Source of the DNA: Verrucomicrobiota bacterium JB023
GTDB lineage: Bacteria > Verrucomicrobiota > Verrucomicrobiia > Verrucomicrobiales > Akkermansiaceae
Length of the DNA: 33,620 bases
Direction: 5' to 3'
Assembly: GCA_030673895.1 (NCBI GenBank)
Contig: JAUTCR010000002.1
Location: 1 to 33,620, forward strand
The translations under genes were made by a program, and so were the position numbers. Shown one piece after another: positions 1 through 9,296 of this stretch (position 1 is the first letter of the stretch; each line of letters begins with the position of its first letter). Below the pieces are notes generated by a model, which was not told the DNA's origin, did not search any database, and was given only the letters and a program-made list of their open reading frames with translations.

Positions 1-167
1 GGCCTCCAGATATGATTGGCGTAGGCAAAAGGCAACCAGGAGCCTTTCGCATCCTGATAGTGGCGAAACTCAGTCCCATCCGCCCCATTGGCAAAGATCA
101 GGCAAGGCCATAGAATGCCATTAAGAGCCAACCCGAGGAGAACGCGACCGAATGTCTCAAGATTCAC
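1..167 (-). CDS. Truncated exported protein, N-terminus only (runs off the left edge)
   Basis: On the minus strand a GTG at 167-165 opens a frame that stays open to the window edge (about 55 codons). An in-frame TGA lies directly upstream of the GTG, so this is the first possible start. The first 26 residues look like a signal peptide or N-terminal anchor: a short polar start with one Arg, a run rich in Leu and Ile, and an Ala-rich end. They are followed by a soluble segment rich in aromatic residues (FRHYQDAKGSWLPFAYANHI). The codon pattern reads like real protein rather than a shadow frame. No family is recognised, and the rest lies outside the window. No strong ribosome binding site is visible. 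It would be divergent from the gene starting at 316. Confidence 0.42.
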   Translation of the reverse strand, partial: MNLETFGRVLLGLALNGILWPCLIFANGADGTEFRHYQDAKGSWLPFAYANHIWR

Positions 168-315
168 TCAGACAGGCTATAGGCTCCACGCTGACGTTCC
201 ACTCAATTTGGGACTCATTCCGAGGTTCTCACTCGTGGCTCGACGCTCAGGGATTCAAAACGCGGGCTTTCCCTCCCGCCGATAAGGGGTAGGTTCAGGC
301 AAGCATGGCCTCAAT
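168..315. promoter_or_regulatory. Divergent intergenic region
   Basis: This stretch separates the truncated minus-strand gene from the plus-strand TTG start at 316, so it probably holds promoters for both. A small GC hairpin (GCGGG/CCCGC) lies near 262-280. I could not assign -35/-10 boxes with confidence. A 65-codon plus-strand frame across it (88-285) has Arg-rich composition typical of chance and is not called. Confidence 0.3.
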
Positions 316-2307
316 TTGGCTATTCAGACTGACTCCGTAATTAATTCCGTGAACCGTATTCCGAAACGCATTTCTGAAGCTCTTGGCAACTTTCCTCCCT
401 TTTCCTTGCTCGCCCCCGAGGTGGTCGAGAGGCTTGGGGAGAAGGCTGCAGTGCAGGTCTGGGTCAAGAATGATACCATCTGGCAGCAGGGCACGATTCC
501 GGAGGGAGAATTGCTCTTCCTGGCCAAGGGGCGGGTGGAGTATCATTGGAATCGCGAGGGCCACTCCGAGCTTGTGGATGTGCGAGATGTCGGGGACGTG
601 TTGGGTCTCACCGCATTGGTCGAGGGTGTCCCCTATCAGGTCTCGGCGATTGCGACTGACGACTGCCTGATTTTTTCCCTGCCTTACAAGGACTTCTCAG
701 AAGAGATTGAGAGAAACGACGAGGCGCGCAACTACATTACCCGCCACCTCTTCTGGGTGACCCGGTTGGGTGGAGCGGTCTCATCCACCGCAGTCAAGGA
801 TATCACCACTCCGGCTGGGATGAGCGGACGGGCCAAGGGCATCCTAGGAGCGCACTTGCACAGCGCGCAGGTCATCTCGGTGAGCGGGAATCAGCCAGTG
901 AGCTGCCGGCCTGAGGCCCCCGTTGCACAGGCAGCCGAGTTACTCTCAAATCACAATCTGGACGCCATCGTGATCGTGGATGGCGAGCAGCGCCCCCTCG
1001 GCTACATCGCAGCCACCGACTTGGTCAGTGAGATCATCGTGAAGGGCCGCCCGCAGGAAATGCCGGTCTCCGAGATCATGCATGGTCCGGCGGTGTGCAT
1101 CCCCGATTATTCCAGCGCTATCGCGGCTGTGCTGCTCATGATGCAAAAGCGCGTCTCCCTGCTCTGCGTGACGGAGGATGGATCGCCAACCAAGCCTCTT
1201 CTCGATGTCTGGACCGACCGGGCCTTGATGAAGATGAGTGGGTATCATCCTGCGGGGCTGATGCGCGATCTCGGGCGCACGACCACAATTTCGCGGGCCC
1301 GGCAGCTCTCGGACGAGGTCGAGAATCTGGCCGGACAATACCTCCGCTCAGGGGTGTCCTCAGTGGTGGTGGGTCAGATCTGTGCGGAACTTTACGATGA
1401 GCTGGTGGATCGGCTTATCCAGCTTGCAATGGAGGAATTGGCGGAGAAGGGGCAACACTTCGACGACTTCAACTGGGCTTGGATTTCGGTTGGGAGCGAT
1501 GGGCGCCGCGAGCAGATCCTCCGCACGGACATGGACAATGCGCTTATCTTCGCGGATGGAGACACGCCGGAGGAAACCGAGAGCCGGAGGCAGCGTCTGC
1601 TGGTCTTGAGCAATCGGGTGGTCGCAATGCTCGTGGAATGCGGGATCTCGCGCTGCCAGGGCGGCGTGATGGCCTCGAATCCCAAGTGGTGTCGCTCGGA
1701 AGAGGAGTGGCTCCAGGAGCTGAGATTGACGGAATGGAATCCGTCTCCCGAGAATATTCTGCGCGCCATCGTGCTCTACGACATGAGGTTTGTCTCTGGT
1801 GATGAGAGCCTGGTGACTCCGATTCGCGAATCAATTTTCCAGCGTATTCCCAAGTGCTTCGGCGTCATGCATCGCCTCGCGGAGCTCACGGTGAGTTCGC
1901 AGCCTCCACTCAACTTCTCGGCCAAGCACGTCATTGAAAAGAAAGGGCGCAAGCGCCGGGACTTTGACCTGAAAAAACGGGCTATTACCCCACTCCGCGA
2001 TGCCGCTCGCCTCTGGGTCTTGCGCCACGGCCTCAGCAAGCATTACTCCACGGGCTCCCGCTTCACGGATCTGCAAGCCAATGTGCCCAAGATCGCGGAG
2101 CTCTGCCAGCTCTCCCGGCAAAGCTACGAGGACCTGATGCGCTTGCGAGTCCTCAACGGGCTTGATAACAATGACTCCGGTCGCTTCATCAATCCGGCGA
2201 CCTTAAGCAAATTGGAGCGAGCTCGGCTCTCCAATGTCTTCGATGTCATCAGAATGGTGCAAGCCGAAGTGCGCTCCCAATTCGGCCTGGAGGCCCGCTT
2301 GAAATGA
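316..2307 (+). CDS. cNMP-binding/CBS/DUF294 nucleotidyltransferase-like signalling protein
   Basis: A 663-residue multidomain protein of the COG2905 type. In order: a cyclic-nucleotide-binding-like domain (about 25-140), a pair of CBS domains (about 185-305; segments such as DAIVIVDGEQRPLGYIAATD), a DUF294 nucleotidyltransferase-like domain (about 330-475) and its C-terminal partner domain (about 500-655). The DUF294 core motif is clear: VGSDGRREQ, then L-R-TD-M-DNAL with the acidic pair expected for metal and nucleotide binding. Proteins of this architecture are thought to sense nucleotides and modify or regulate a partner; the target is not known. The annotated start is a TTG at 316; an in-frame GTG at 349 is possible, and neither has a good ribosome binding site. 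The stop overlaps the ATG of the exonuclease gene (ATGA), so the two are translationally coupled. This pairing with a DnaQ-like exonuclease is a recurrent one in this family. Confidence 0.9.
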   Translation: MAIQTDSVINSVNRIPKRISEALGNFPPFSLLAPEVVERLGEKAAVQVWVKNDTIWQQGTIPEGELLFLAKGRVEYHWNREGHSELVDVRDVGDVLGLTALVEGVPYQVSAIATDDCLIFSLPYKDFSEEIERNDEARNYITRHLFWVTRLGGAVSSTAVKDITTPAGMSGRAKGILGAHLHSAQVISVSGNQPVSCRPEAPVAQAAELLSNHNLDAIVIVDGEQRPLGYIAATDLVSEIIVKGRPQEMPVSEIMHGPAVCIPDYSSAIAAVLLMMQKRVSLLCVTEDGSPTKPLLDVWTDRALMKMSGYHPAGLMRDLGRTTTISRARQLSDEVENLAGQYLRSGVSSVVVGQICAELYDELVDRLIQLAMEELAEKGQHFDDFNWAWISVGSDGRREQILRTDMDNALIFADGDTPEETESRRQRLLVLSNRVVAMLVECGISRCQGGVMASNPKWCRSEEEWLQELRLTEWNPSPENILRAIVLYDMRFVSGDESLVTPIRESIFQRIPKCFGVMHRLAELTVSSQPPLNFSAKHVIEKKGRKRRDFDLKKRAITPLRDAARLWVLRHGLSKHYSTGSRFTDLQANVPKIAELCQLSRQSYEDLMRLRVLNGLDNNDSGRFINPATLSKLERARLSNVFDVIRMVQAEVRSQFGLEARLK

Positions 2308-2978
2308 AATTTCCCTGGACTCCAAAACGCGAACCCGAGGTTGAAGCTTATCTCGCGGGCACGTCACGGCGCTATCGGAGGAAGGACCCCACGGCGGAAG
2401 CCCCCTTCGTGGTGCTGGATACCGAAGCATCAGGCTTCCAATTGCACACTGACAAGATCCTCTCCGTCGCCACCATGTCCGTGCAGGGCAATCGTGCCGA
2501 AACATCCTCCCTGCGCCACTGGCTCATCAGGCGGACGGAAGCCGACGTCACGCCGGCCACCCGCATCCACACCATCCTTCCCTCCGACTCCTCGGAGGGC
2601 ACTCCGGAGAAGGAGGTGCTCGGCCAGCTGCTCCCCATCCTCACCGGGTCCATCATCGTGGGCCATCACATCGGGTTCGACATCGCAATGCTCAACCGGG
2701 CCTTCCAGGAGCATTACAACCTCAAGCTCAAGAACCGCTACCTCGATACCGCCGTCCTGGCCCAGCGGGTGCTCGATGCCTACCGGCGTACTGGCTACGC
2801 CAACCAGCGTCCTCCCGGCCTCGATGAAGTCGTCTCCCACTTGGGGCTCACCGTCTGGGAGCGCCATACGGCTGATGGCGACACCTTCGCGACGGGTCAG
2901 CTATTCCTTCTTCTCTGCGCCCGCTTGCGACGGCAATTGGAGCGCGAGCTCGTGCTCTCTGATCTTCCGCTCACTTGA
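2304..2978 (+). CDS. DnaQ-family (DEDDh) 3'-5' exonuclease
   Basis: A 224-residue exonuclease-fold protein. Exo I is VLDTEASG with the D-x-E pair, Exo II is GHHIGFDIAML with the conserved D, and Exo III is HTADGDTFAT with the H-x4-D spacing of the DEDDh subgroup. Such proteins remove nucleotides from DNA or RNA 3' ends using two metal ions. The sequence is too divergent and too isolated from replication genes to call it the proofreading epsilon subunit. The ATG overlaps the stop of the upstream COG2905-type gene, which implies a shared mRNA and probably a shared process. The order of domains and the length fit a stand-alone exonuclease domain with a short N-terminal extension of about 35 residues. 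Confidence 0.9.
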   Translation: MKFPWTPKREPEVEAYLAGTSRRYRRKDPTAEAPFVVLDTEASGFQLHTDKILSVATMSVQGNRAETSSLRHWLIRRTEADVTPATRIHTILPSDSSEGTPEKEVLGQLLPILTGSIIVGHHIGFDIAMLNRAFQEHYNLKLKNRYLDTAVLAQRVLDAYRRTGYANQRPPGLDEVVSHLGLTVWERHTADGDTFATGQLFLLLCARLRRQLERELVLSDLPLT

Positions 2979-3057
2979 TAGGGAACCGGCCCGATAGAGC
3001 TCCTCTGGGATGCTTCCTTGCAGCCGCTCTTCCATTTGATTAAGCTCGCTTAACTAA

Positions 3058-3960
3058 ATGCCTGCCTCCGCCGACCAGCTTCAAGATGGCTTCCTTGAGT
3101 TCCTCGCCACTGAGAAGAACGTCTCGCACCACACCCTCTCGAATTATGAGCGGAGCCTCCGCTTCTACCGGGAGAGTCTTGGCGAGCGCTTCACCAATTG
3201 GCCTGATCTCACCGCGGATCACTTCCGGGCATGGCTCTTCGAGCTGATGAAGGGCGAGGTCTCGCGCAGCACCATTCGTCTCCGCTTTGCCGCATTGCGC
3301 TCCTTCTACAAGTATCTCACCCATCGGCATGGCCTCCCTGTCAATCCTCTCACCGAGGTGCAATTGCCAAAGGCCGAGAAGAAGCTCCCGGTGACCTTGA
3401 CCCTGGCCCAGATCGAGGGATTGCTTGCCCTTCCCCATCAATTGCCCTTGCCGAAGCAGGCTCCCGATTGGCTGCCTCACCGGGATACGGCGATTCTCGA
3501 ACTATTTTACTCCAGCGGTCTTCGCCTCGCGGAGCTTGCGGGGCTCGATGCGGAGCAGGTCGACTTCTCCTCCTCTACCCTCCGGGTGATTGGTAAGGGC
3601 GAGAAAGAGCGCATGGTGCCAGTCGGCTCCCATGCTGCGGAGGCCATCCAGCGCTATCGGCAAGCGGCCCAAGTCCATGAGGGCCCGCTATTCATCTCCA
3701 AGCTCCGGCGGCGTCTCTCCACCAGGTCCATTGACCAGTTGCTTCAAAAGTATCTGCGGCACTCCGGGATCCCCTTCAATGTCACTCCGCACAAGCTCCG
3801 CCACTCCTTCGCCACTCATCTGCTCGACCACGGTGCGGACCTGCGCTCGGTGCAATCCCTGCTCGGCCATTCCTCCCTCTCCACCACCCAGATCTACACT
3901 CACGTGACCAAGACGCGGCTTAAGGAAGCCTATCACAAGGCGCATCCGAGGGCACAATGA
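3058..3960 (+). CDS. xerC: Tyrosine recombinase, XerC/XerD type
   Basis: A 300-residue integrase-family recombinase of normal Xer length. The N-terminal SAM-like core-binding domain spans about 5-95 and the catalytic domain about 110-295. The full catalytic set is visible: R156 (in SGLRLAEL), K180 (in [10 protein letters not shown]), H245 and R248 (in [10 protein letters not shown]), H271 (in [10 protein letters not shown]) and the nucleophile Y280 (in QIYTHV). Xer proteins resolve chromosome dimers at dif. The sequence alone does not separate XerC from XerD, and no dif-like site was recognised here. No phage genes adjoin it, so a housekeeping role is favoured over an integrase. The start lies 79 bases after the exonuclease gene, with no obvious Shine-Dalgarno. 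Confidence 0.92.
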   Translation: MPASADQLQDGFLEFLATEKNVSHHTLSNYERSLRFYRESLGERFTNWPDLTADHFRAWLFELMKGEVSRSTIRLRFAALRSFYKYLTHRHGLPVNPLTEVQLPKAEKKLPVTLTLAQIEGLLALPHQLPLPKQAPDWLPHRDTAILELFYSSGLRLAELAGLDAEQVDFSSSTLRVIGKGEKERMVPVGSHAAEAIQRYRQAAQVHEGPLFISKLRRRLSTRSIDQLLQKYLRHSGIPFNVTPHKLRHSFATHLLDHGADLRSVQSLLGHSSLSTTQIYTHVTKTRLKEAYHKAHPRAQ

Positions 3961-4038
3961 ATGAGGTAAGGGCAAATTCCTTGTTTGAATTTGTGCGATC
4001 CTTTTTTTAGTCTCAGCTTGCTGTCTCGCAAAATCGTT

Positions 4039-5046
4039 ATGAACCGTCCCCGCTTTCTTCTTCTGCTGCTCGTCCTGGCGATTGGCCTCCTCGCGCCTTC
4101 GGTCACGCAAGCACAAAGCACGAGCGCCCTGGAAACCCAGGTCGTCAATGGTCAGAGCTACGTGACGGGTGACAGCATTAAGAAGTTCTACGGCTTCACC
4201 GCGATGAAGAAGTCGGGCCGCCAATTGACCTTCGAGCGCAAGGATGTGCGCATGAAGTTCCTCCTCGGCCAGCAGGATGTTTACATGAATGGGGTGAAGT
4301 TCATCTTCTCCTTCCCCGTGCTCGCCTCCAGCAAGGGTTGCCTCATCCATCGCATCGATTTCGCCAAGATCGTCCATCCTGTCCTTTGTCCTTGGAATGT
4401 GAACAAAAAGGGCGCCTTCGACACCGTCATCATCGACCCCGGCCATGGAGGTCACGACTCCGGAGCGCGGAGTCCCCATGGCAATGGCATGGAGAAGAAT
4501 CACGCCATGGAGGTAGCCAACAGGCTCTCCACGCATTTGAGAAAAAGAGGGTTCAAGGTCGGCCTCACCCGCAGCACGGACAAGTATCTCACCCTCCAGC
4601 AGCGGGTTGATTTCGCTAATAAGTTTCCAAACGCGATCTTCATCTCCCTCCACTTCAACTCGGGCGGCGGTGGCCGCGCGGAAGGAATCGAGACCTTCAC
4701 TCTCTCGCCGAAGGGAGTTGCTCACTACGGCCGCGGGCTCATCGCCTCGGATTATAAGGACAAGCCTGGCAACGCCCAGGATTCTGCCAATATCGCCCTC
4801 GCCACCGCAATTCACTCCAATTGCATCCGCTACACCGGCCGCAAGGATCGAGGCATTCGCCGGGCCCGCTACTCGGTGATCACAGGAGTCCGCCACCCGG
4901 CAGTCCTCGTCGAGGGCGGCTTCTTGAACAATCGGGTCGAGGGAAGCCTCATCAAATCAACGGCTTATAAGGAGCGACTGGCGCTCGCCATCGCGGATGC
5001 CGTCGTCAAATACAAGGTCGCCACCGAGAAGATGCAGCGCCGCTAA
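4039..5046 (+). CDS. Exported N-acetylmuramoyl-L-alanine amidase (Amidase_3)
   Basis: Zinc amidase that cleaves the bond between MurNAc and the stem peptide, probably in the periplasm during cell separation or wall turnover. From the ATG at 4039 the protein is 335 residues. It begins with a signal peptide (NRPRF then a Leu-rich core, ending near AQA at 24-26), which is why this start is preferred over an in-frame TTG at 3985. Residues about 30-118 resemble the copper-amine-oxidase-N-like accessory domain often found before amidases. The catalytic domain (about 127-330) has H136 (in DPGHGGHD), E152, H205 (in FISLHFNS) and E292 (in LVEGGFLNN), the expected zinc and catalytic residues. It follows xerC after 78 bases. 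Confidence 0.93.
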   Translation: MNRPRFLLLLLVLAIGLLAPSVTQAQSTSALETQVVNGQSYVTGDSIKKFYGFTAMKKSGRQLTFERKDVRMKFLLGQQDVYMNGVKFIFSFPVLASSKGCLIHRIDFAKIVHPVLCPWNVNKKGAFDTVIIDPGHGGHDSGARSPHGNGMEKNHAMEVANRLSTHLRKRGFKVGLTRSTDKYLTLQQRVDFANKFPNAIFISLHFNSGGGGRAEGIETFTLSPKGVAHYGRGLIASDYKDKPGNAQDSANIALATAIHSNCIRYTGRKDRGIRRARYSVITGVRHPAVLVEGGFLNNRVEGSLIKSTAYKERLALAIADAVVKYKVATEKMQRR

Positions 5047-5077
5047 TGTTCTCCTCCGGTGAGATGCTTCAGCCGAC

Positions 5078-5791
5078 TCAGGCGGCCTTTCGAGCCACCC
5101 AGCTGCCGAAGTTGAGGCATTGCAGGACTTGAGTCACTTGGACGAAACCCGCTTCCCGCAGACGCGAGAGATGGGTCTCGGGTGATTCCGGCACGAGGAC
5201 TTCTTCCAAGGCCTCCCGCTTTCTCGCGATCTCTAGCTCGGAATAGCCTTGCTGCCGCTTGAACTGCCAGTGCAGCTCACGAAGCCATTGCTCATCGGGG
5301 TCACTCTGGCTCACGAACTTCTCGGAGAGGAAAAGAACCCCACCGGGTCGCAAGGCTTCATGGCAGCGGGTGAGGAGAGCGACCCGCTGAGACACGGGCA
5401 CGAACTGCAGGGTAAAGTTCATGAGAATCAGCTTGGCCGACGACATCGCCCAAGTGGCGGCGTCTCCCTGATGGACGTGGAGCCCCTCCTTCCCGGCCAG
5501 CATCTCGCGGGCCCGGTCCACCATCGCCGGCGAGGAATCGATGCCATGAATGGTCACTCTCCTGCCCCGCACGCCCTGCCAAGCCGCTTGCATGCAAGCC
5601 CCCAGGGAGCAGCCAAGATCATAGACCTCATCCCCTGCCTCGCACTCCATGCCCGCGAGAGCTTGCACGGCGGTCAACGTCAACCCATAGCCCGGGACCG
5701 AGCGTCGAATCATGTCCTCAAACACCCGGGCCACATCGGGTGAAAACTCAAAGCGCCCGCCCGCTTCACTCCGGTAGATCTCGTCTTTCAT
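5078..5791 (-). CDS. cmoA: Carboxy-S-adenosyl-L-methionine synthase
   Basis: CmoA converts SAM and prephenate into carboxy-SAM, which CmoB then uses to make cmo5U at tRNA position 34. The 237-residue protein is close to the usual CmoA length. It carries family landmarks: the DMIRRSVPGY segment near the N-terminus, the SAM-binding motif VYDLGCSLGA, DSSPAMVDRA, LMNFTLQFVP, LSEKF, and the C-terminal FNFGSWVA. These match E. coli CmoA closely from memory. The usual partner CmoB is not in this window. The ATG abuts the stop of the upstream serine hydrolase gene with no spacer, so the two are likely translated from one message. Confidence 0.93.
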   Translation of the reverse strand: MKDEIYRSEAGGRFEFSPDVARVFEDMIRRSVPGYGLTLTAVQALAGMECEAGDEVYDLGCSLGACMQAAWQGVRGRRVTIHGIDSSPAMVDRAREMLAGKEGLHVHQGDAATWAMSSAKLILMNFTLQFVPVSQRVALLTRCHEALRPGGVLFLSEKFVSQSDPDEQWLRELHWQFKRQQGYSELEIARKREALEEVLVPESPETHLSRLREAGFVQVTQVLQCLNFGSWVARKAA

Positions 5792-6934
5792 TTACGCATA
5801 AATCGCTTTCACCAGACCCAAGGCCCGCTCGCCGGGCAGTACCCCAAGCTCCATCTGATTCATCACATAGGCGAAGGACACGCCTGTCGCGGGATCACAG
5901 AAGGCGTGACTCCCCCCGGCCCCGGGGTGACCAAAGGCCTCATCATTGGGTCCGAAAAGCTGCCTGCGCTTCTTCCCACTATCATCACGGGCATCCATCA
6001 TCATCCCGGCAGCGAAGGAGGTCGCGACCCGCAGAACCTGGTCCGGTCCCTCCACCACCCTCTCGCCAAGCAGGCGACCCACTGACGCGGGGATGACCTC
6101 TCCGTAGCCGAGCACGGCTTGATAAAATCGCGCCAAGGCCGCTGCCGATCCCACCCCACCGAAGGCAGGAAACCCGCCTGCCCAAGCCTCGGGATCATTC
6201 ATCTCGCCCGCGGACTGAAACCCCTTGAGTGATGTGAAAGCGCGGCGGCTGAGAGAGCCTTCCGTCTGCATGGCCTGATAGAATTCCTTCTCTTCCTTCC
6301 GCACGAGATAGCGACCGGGATACAGCGTGGCCACGCGATCGTTTTCCTCCGCAGGCAGGCCGATCCAAAAATCAAGCTCAAGCGGACCACCAATCCACTG
6401 CTGGAAGCATTCTCCCAAGCGACAGCCAAGGATGCGCTGACAGAGCTCATCCAGGCAGAAGCCGATCGTGCGCGCGTGATAGCCATGCCCCTCACCCGGC
6501 TCCCAGTAGGGAGCGGTCTCTTCCAAGCCACGGACCACCGCCTCCCGGTCCGCCACCGAGGTCTGGTTGGCGATGCCGGGCAGACCCGCCTGATGAGAGA
6601 GAAGCTCCAGAAAGGTCAAATCGCCGATCCGGCCTGCTCCCAGCTCGGGCCAGACGCTTCTCACCCATGCATCGGGCGAGAGTCCCGCCTCCTCCAAGAC
6701 CATGAGGAATGTCGCAGCCGCCGGCCCCTTGGTGGATGAATAAACCGGAGCCAAGGAACGCTCCGTCCAAGGGCGCTGCTGCTCCCGCTCACACCATCCT
6801 GAGGACAAGGAGACAAGTTCCTCCCCCTCGAGCCAGACGGAGACCGAGGCCCCTAGCTCGCCCCGCTCCGCGAAGTTTTCCTCGAAGACGGCTCGCACCC
6901 GGTCCGCCAGTCCGTCCCTGACAATTTGCTTCAT
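5792..6934 (-). CDS. Serine beta-lactamase-like hydrolase/esterase (class C fold)
   Basis: A 380-residue member of the beta-lactamase/penicillin-binding-protein-like serine hydrolases (COG1680 type). The catalytic SxxK motif is S66-S-T-K69 in VYSSTKG; the second motif is Y152-H-A in GHGYHARTIG, in place of the Y-x-N of true class C beta-lactamases; and HPGAGGSHAF near the C-terminus occupies the KTG-strand position. This pattern is typical of esterases such as EstB and of many uncharacterised hydrolases rather than of resistance enzymes. No signal peptide is evident, so it is probably cytoplasmic. It starts at an ATG 52 bases after the YyaL-type gene's stop and abuts cmoA, consistent with one operon. 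The substrate is unknown. Confidence 0.88.
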   Translation of the reverse strand: MKQIVRDGLADRVRAVFEENFAERGELGASVSVWLEGEELVSLSSGWCEREQQRPWTERSLAPVYSSTKGPAAATFLMVLEEAGLSPDAWVRSVWPELGAGRIGDLTFLELLSHQAGLPGIANQTSVADREAVVRGLEETAPYWEPGEGHGYHARTIGFCLDELCQRILGCRLGECFQQWIGGPLELDFWIGLPAEENDRVATLYPGRYLVRKEEKEFYQAMQTEGSLSRRAFTSLKGFQSAGEMNDPEAWAGGFPAFGGVGSAAALARFYQAVLGYGEVIPASVGRLLGERVVEGPDQVLRVATSFAAGMMMDARDDSGKKRRQLFGPNDEAFGHPGAGGSHAFCDPATGVSFAYVMNQMELGVLPGERALGLVKAIYA

Positions 6935-6986
6935 GGCCCATCCACGTCCAAGGCCTGCCCACCTGTCAACGCCCTAGTGGGTCCCC

Positions 6987-9029
6987 TTACCCAGCGGGCT
7001 CCCGCTCCCTCAGCATCTCCTGAAGCTGAGCGGCCTCGGAAGTGGGCTCACGGCAGCTCTGACCTTCGCACAAGTAGGCCACCACTCCCTCGCTCTGGTC
7101 CAGGGTGCGGGAGAAGTCATCGACTGGCCCCCGGCTCCCCATGATCAACAGGTCCGCGCCGCCATCACGCCAGGCAACGCGGAGGAACTCTCCTCGCTCC
7201 TCCCCCTCGCCAGCTAATACCAGCCTGGAAACAGGTTGCCGCGCCAGTTCCAGCCCCCTCGTCATGAGAGGCAGGGTTCCCGCCTGATGACGAAGAGCAT
7301 CTCCGTGATAGGCCAGCGTCTTCTCCGCCACCTCGGCGAAGTCCTCGCGCCCCGTCATCTCCGCATAGCGAAGGAGCTCGCCTACCCCGAGCGAACCCGC
7401 AGCAGGGATCGCGTGGTCAGTGTCTTCCTTTAACATCATGACCAAGTCCTCTCTCTCCTTGGCATCGTAGAAGCCACCAAGACGATCGTCATGGAAGCGC
7501 GCCACTGCTTGCTCCATCAGTTGCAAGCCTTTCTCCAAATACGACACCTCTAGTAGTGAGGAATAGAGCTGTCGGCCAGCCTTCGCCATCGCAAAGTAGT
7601 TTAGGGAATGCTGGCTCGTCTCCACATCATCCTCCAGCCAGCGATTGTGCAAAGTCGCTCCCTCGCAAAGATGGTTCATCACGAAGTCCCAAGCTCTCAC
7701 CGCGGAATCCAGATAGCGGGGTTCATCAAGGATGCGACCCGCCGCGGCCATGCTCGCAATCATCATCCCGTTCCAACTCGCGAGAACCTTCTCGTCCGTC
7801 ATGGGTTCCGCTCGCTGCTCCCGCCTTTCCCGCATCTTGGCTACGGCCTGCTCGAATCGGTCGCTGTCTTCTCCGGGTTGTTCGACCAGTGAGAGAACGT
7901 TCAGATTGGGCAAGGGCTCGGGATCGGAGAAATCATGGAAGTTTCCCTGCTCGCTCATCCCAAAGACCCGCTCCACCACGACCCGCTCATTAGCATCTAA
8001 GAAGCTGGCCAACTCCGCTGTCGTCCAACACCAATACTTCCCTTCCTTTCCCTCGCTCTGCGCATCACGGGCACTGTAGTAGCCGCCGCCGGGAGACTGC
8101 ATCTTCCCGATCACAAAGTCGCCGATGCCCTTCGCCACTTCGGCGAAGAGAGGCTCCTCGGTCAATTGCCAGGCCAAGAGATAGCACTCTAACAGCTGAG
8201 CCTGATCATAGAGCATCTTCTCGAAATGAGGAACGAGCCATATCCTATCCACCGCGTAACGATGGAAGCCCCCGCCGAGCTGATCGTGGATGCCCCCCCG
8301 GGCCATCCGTCGACAAGTCATCAGAGCCGCCTCACGTTCCATTTCGTCACCACTGGAGAGGAGTAAGTAGAGGTGAGACGGCTGCGGGAATTTGGGTCCG
8401 GGCCCCCAGCCGCCATGCTTCTCGTCCAGATTCTCGAGGAGGCTTCGTCTCGCCGCTTCCACTTCCGCCATGGTCAATGACTCCGTGCTGCCGGATCCCT
8501 CCGAGAGGATTCTGCCCAACTCCTCGTGGAGCCGGGTCCCGGTCTGCTCCACCTCCTCACGCTTCTCGGCCCAGGCCCTTTGCACTCCCTCAAGGACTTG
8601 GCGAAAGGAAGCCCGCCCCCCCGCCGGCCGGGGGGGGAAGTAGGTGCCGCCGAAAAACATCTTGCGGTCTGGCGTCAGGAAAACGTTCAGGGGCCACCCT
8701 CCGCCCTCACCCATGAGAGCTTGGAATGACTTCATGTAGATCGAATCAAGATCCGGTCTCTCTTCACGGTCCAGTTTGATGGCCACGAAGTGCTCGTTGA
8801 GGTAGGCGGCTGCTTCCTCGTTGGCGAAGGACTCCCGCTCCATCACGTGACACCAGTGACAGGTCGAGTAGCCGATGCTCAGGAGAATGGGTTTGCCTTC
8901 CTCTTCCGCCTTCTCAAAGGCCTCCCTCCCCCAGGGATACCAAATGACAGGATTGTGGGCATGCTGCCGCAGGTAGGGCGACTTCTCATCGATAAGCCGG
9001 TTCGAGTGCTTCGGTTCCTCACTGACCAT
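6987..9029 (-). CDS. Thioredoxin-domain protein of the YyaL/DUF255 family
   Basis: A large cytoplasmic protein (681 residues from the ATG at 9029) of the COG1331 family, whose human relative is SPATA20. The N-terminal thioredoxin-like domain has [17 protein letters not shown] followed by the active-site C57-H-W-C60, then [11 protein letters not shown]. The remainder is an alpha/alpha-barrel region resembling sugar epimerase and glycosidase folds (for example [20 protein letters not shown]). The biochemical role of the family is not settled. An in-frame TTG at 9065 would add 12 residues; neither start has a convincing ribosome binding site, and conservation usually begins around [11 protein letters not shown]. 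It is the first gene of a probable three-gene minus-strand operon. Confidence 0.92.
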   Translation of the reverse strand: MVSEEPKHSNRLIDEKSPYLRQHAHNPVIWYPWGREAFEKAEEEGKPILLSIGYSTCHWCHVMERESFANEEAAAYLNEHFVAIKLDREERPDLDSIYMKSFQALMGEGGGWPLNVFLTPDRKMFFGGTYFPPRPAGGRASFRQVLEGVQRAWAEKREEVEQTGTRLHEELGRILSEGSGSTESLTMAEVEAARRSLLENLDEKHGGWGPGPKFPQPSHLYLLLSSGDEMEREAALMTCRRMARGGIHDQLGGGFHRYAVDRIWLVPHFEKMLYDQAQLLECYLLAWQLTEEPLFAEVAKGIGDFVIGKMQSPGGGYYSARDAQSEGKEGKYWCWTTAELASFLDANERVVVERVFGMSEQGNFHDFSDPEPLPNLNVLSLVEQPGEDSDRFEQAVAKMRERREQRAEPMTDEKVLASWNGMMIASMAAAGRILDEPRYLDSAVRAWDFVMNHLCEGATLHNRWLEDDVETSQHSLNYFAMAKAGRQLYSSLLEVSYLEKGLQLMEQAVARFHDDRLGGFYDAKEREDLVMMLKEDTDHAIPAAGSLGVGELLRYAEMTGREDFAEVAEKTLAYHGDALRHQAGTLPLMTRGLELARQPVSRLVLAGEGEERGEFLRVAWRDGGADLLIMGSRGPVDDFSRTLDQSEGVVAYLCEGQSCREPTSEAAQLQEMLREREPAG

Positions 9030-9203
9030 GACCGCAAGAGAAGCTCGTATCGATGACCTCGCCAACGTTTTCTCGCTGCAGCCTCATCTCGATCAAGTCT
9101 GGTCGCCCCCTACCCCATCGCCCGGCCAGAAAGCTTGGATCGAACGGATTTAATTCTTACTTCGAACGAACCTGATGCCGGAGAGTCTGACGTATTGAAG
9201 ACC

Positions 9204-9223
9204 GCGACTTCGGTCGCTGTTTT
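9204..9223 (+). other. UUCG-capped hairpin in the ppiD upstream region
   Basis: GCGAC-TTCG-GTCGC is a perfect 5-bp stem closed by a C(UUCG)G tetraloop, an unusually stable cap, followed by TGTTTTC. On the plus strand it resembles a small intrinsic terminator. There is no plus-strand coding sequence upstream of it to terminate, so it may be part of a structured leader or small RNA. Confidence 0.45.
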
Positions 9224-9296
9224 CATAAGGGTGAACAGCAGTGATTCAGCTTGAACCTCACCATACCGGTTCTGTTGAAGTTGATGAACTTGTTGG

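Noticed and set aside
88-285. 65-codon plus-strand frame before the first large gene
   Set aside because: Arg-rich chance composition, no ribosome binding site, and it overlaps the better minus-strand frame at the left edge.
3058-3960. Tyrosine recombinase as a phage or island integrase
   Set aside because: Length and motifs fit Xer proteins, neighbours are housekeeping genes, and no tRNA or att repeats were seen.
5792-6934. Serine hydrolase as an antibiotic-resistance beta-lactamase
   Set aside because: The second motif is Y-H-A rather than Y-x-N, there is no signal peptide, and the overall pattern is that of esterase-like relatives.
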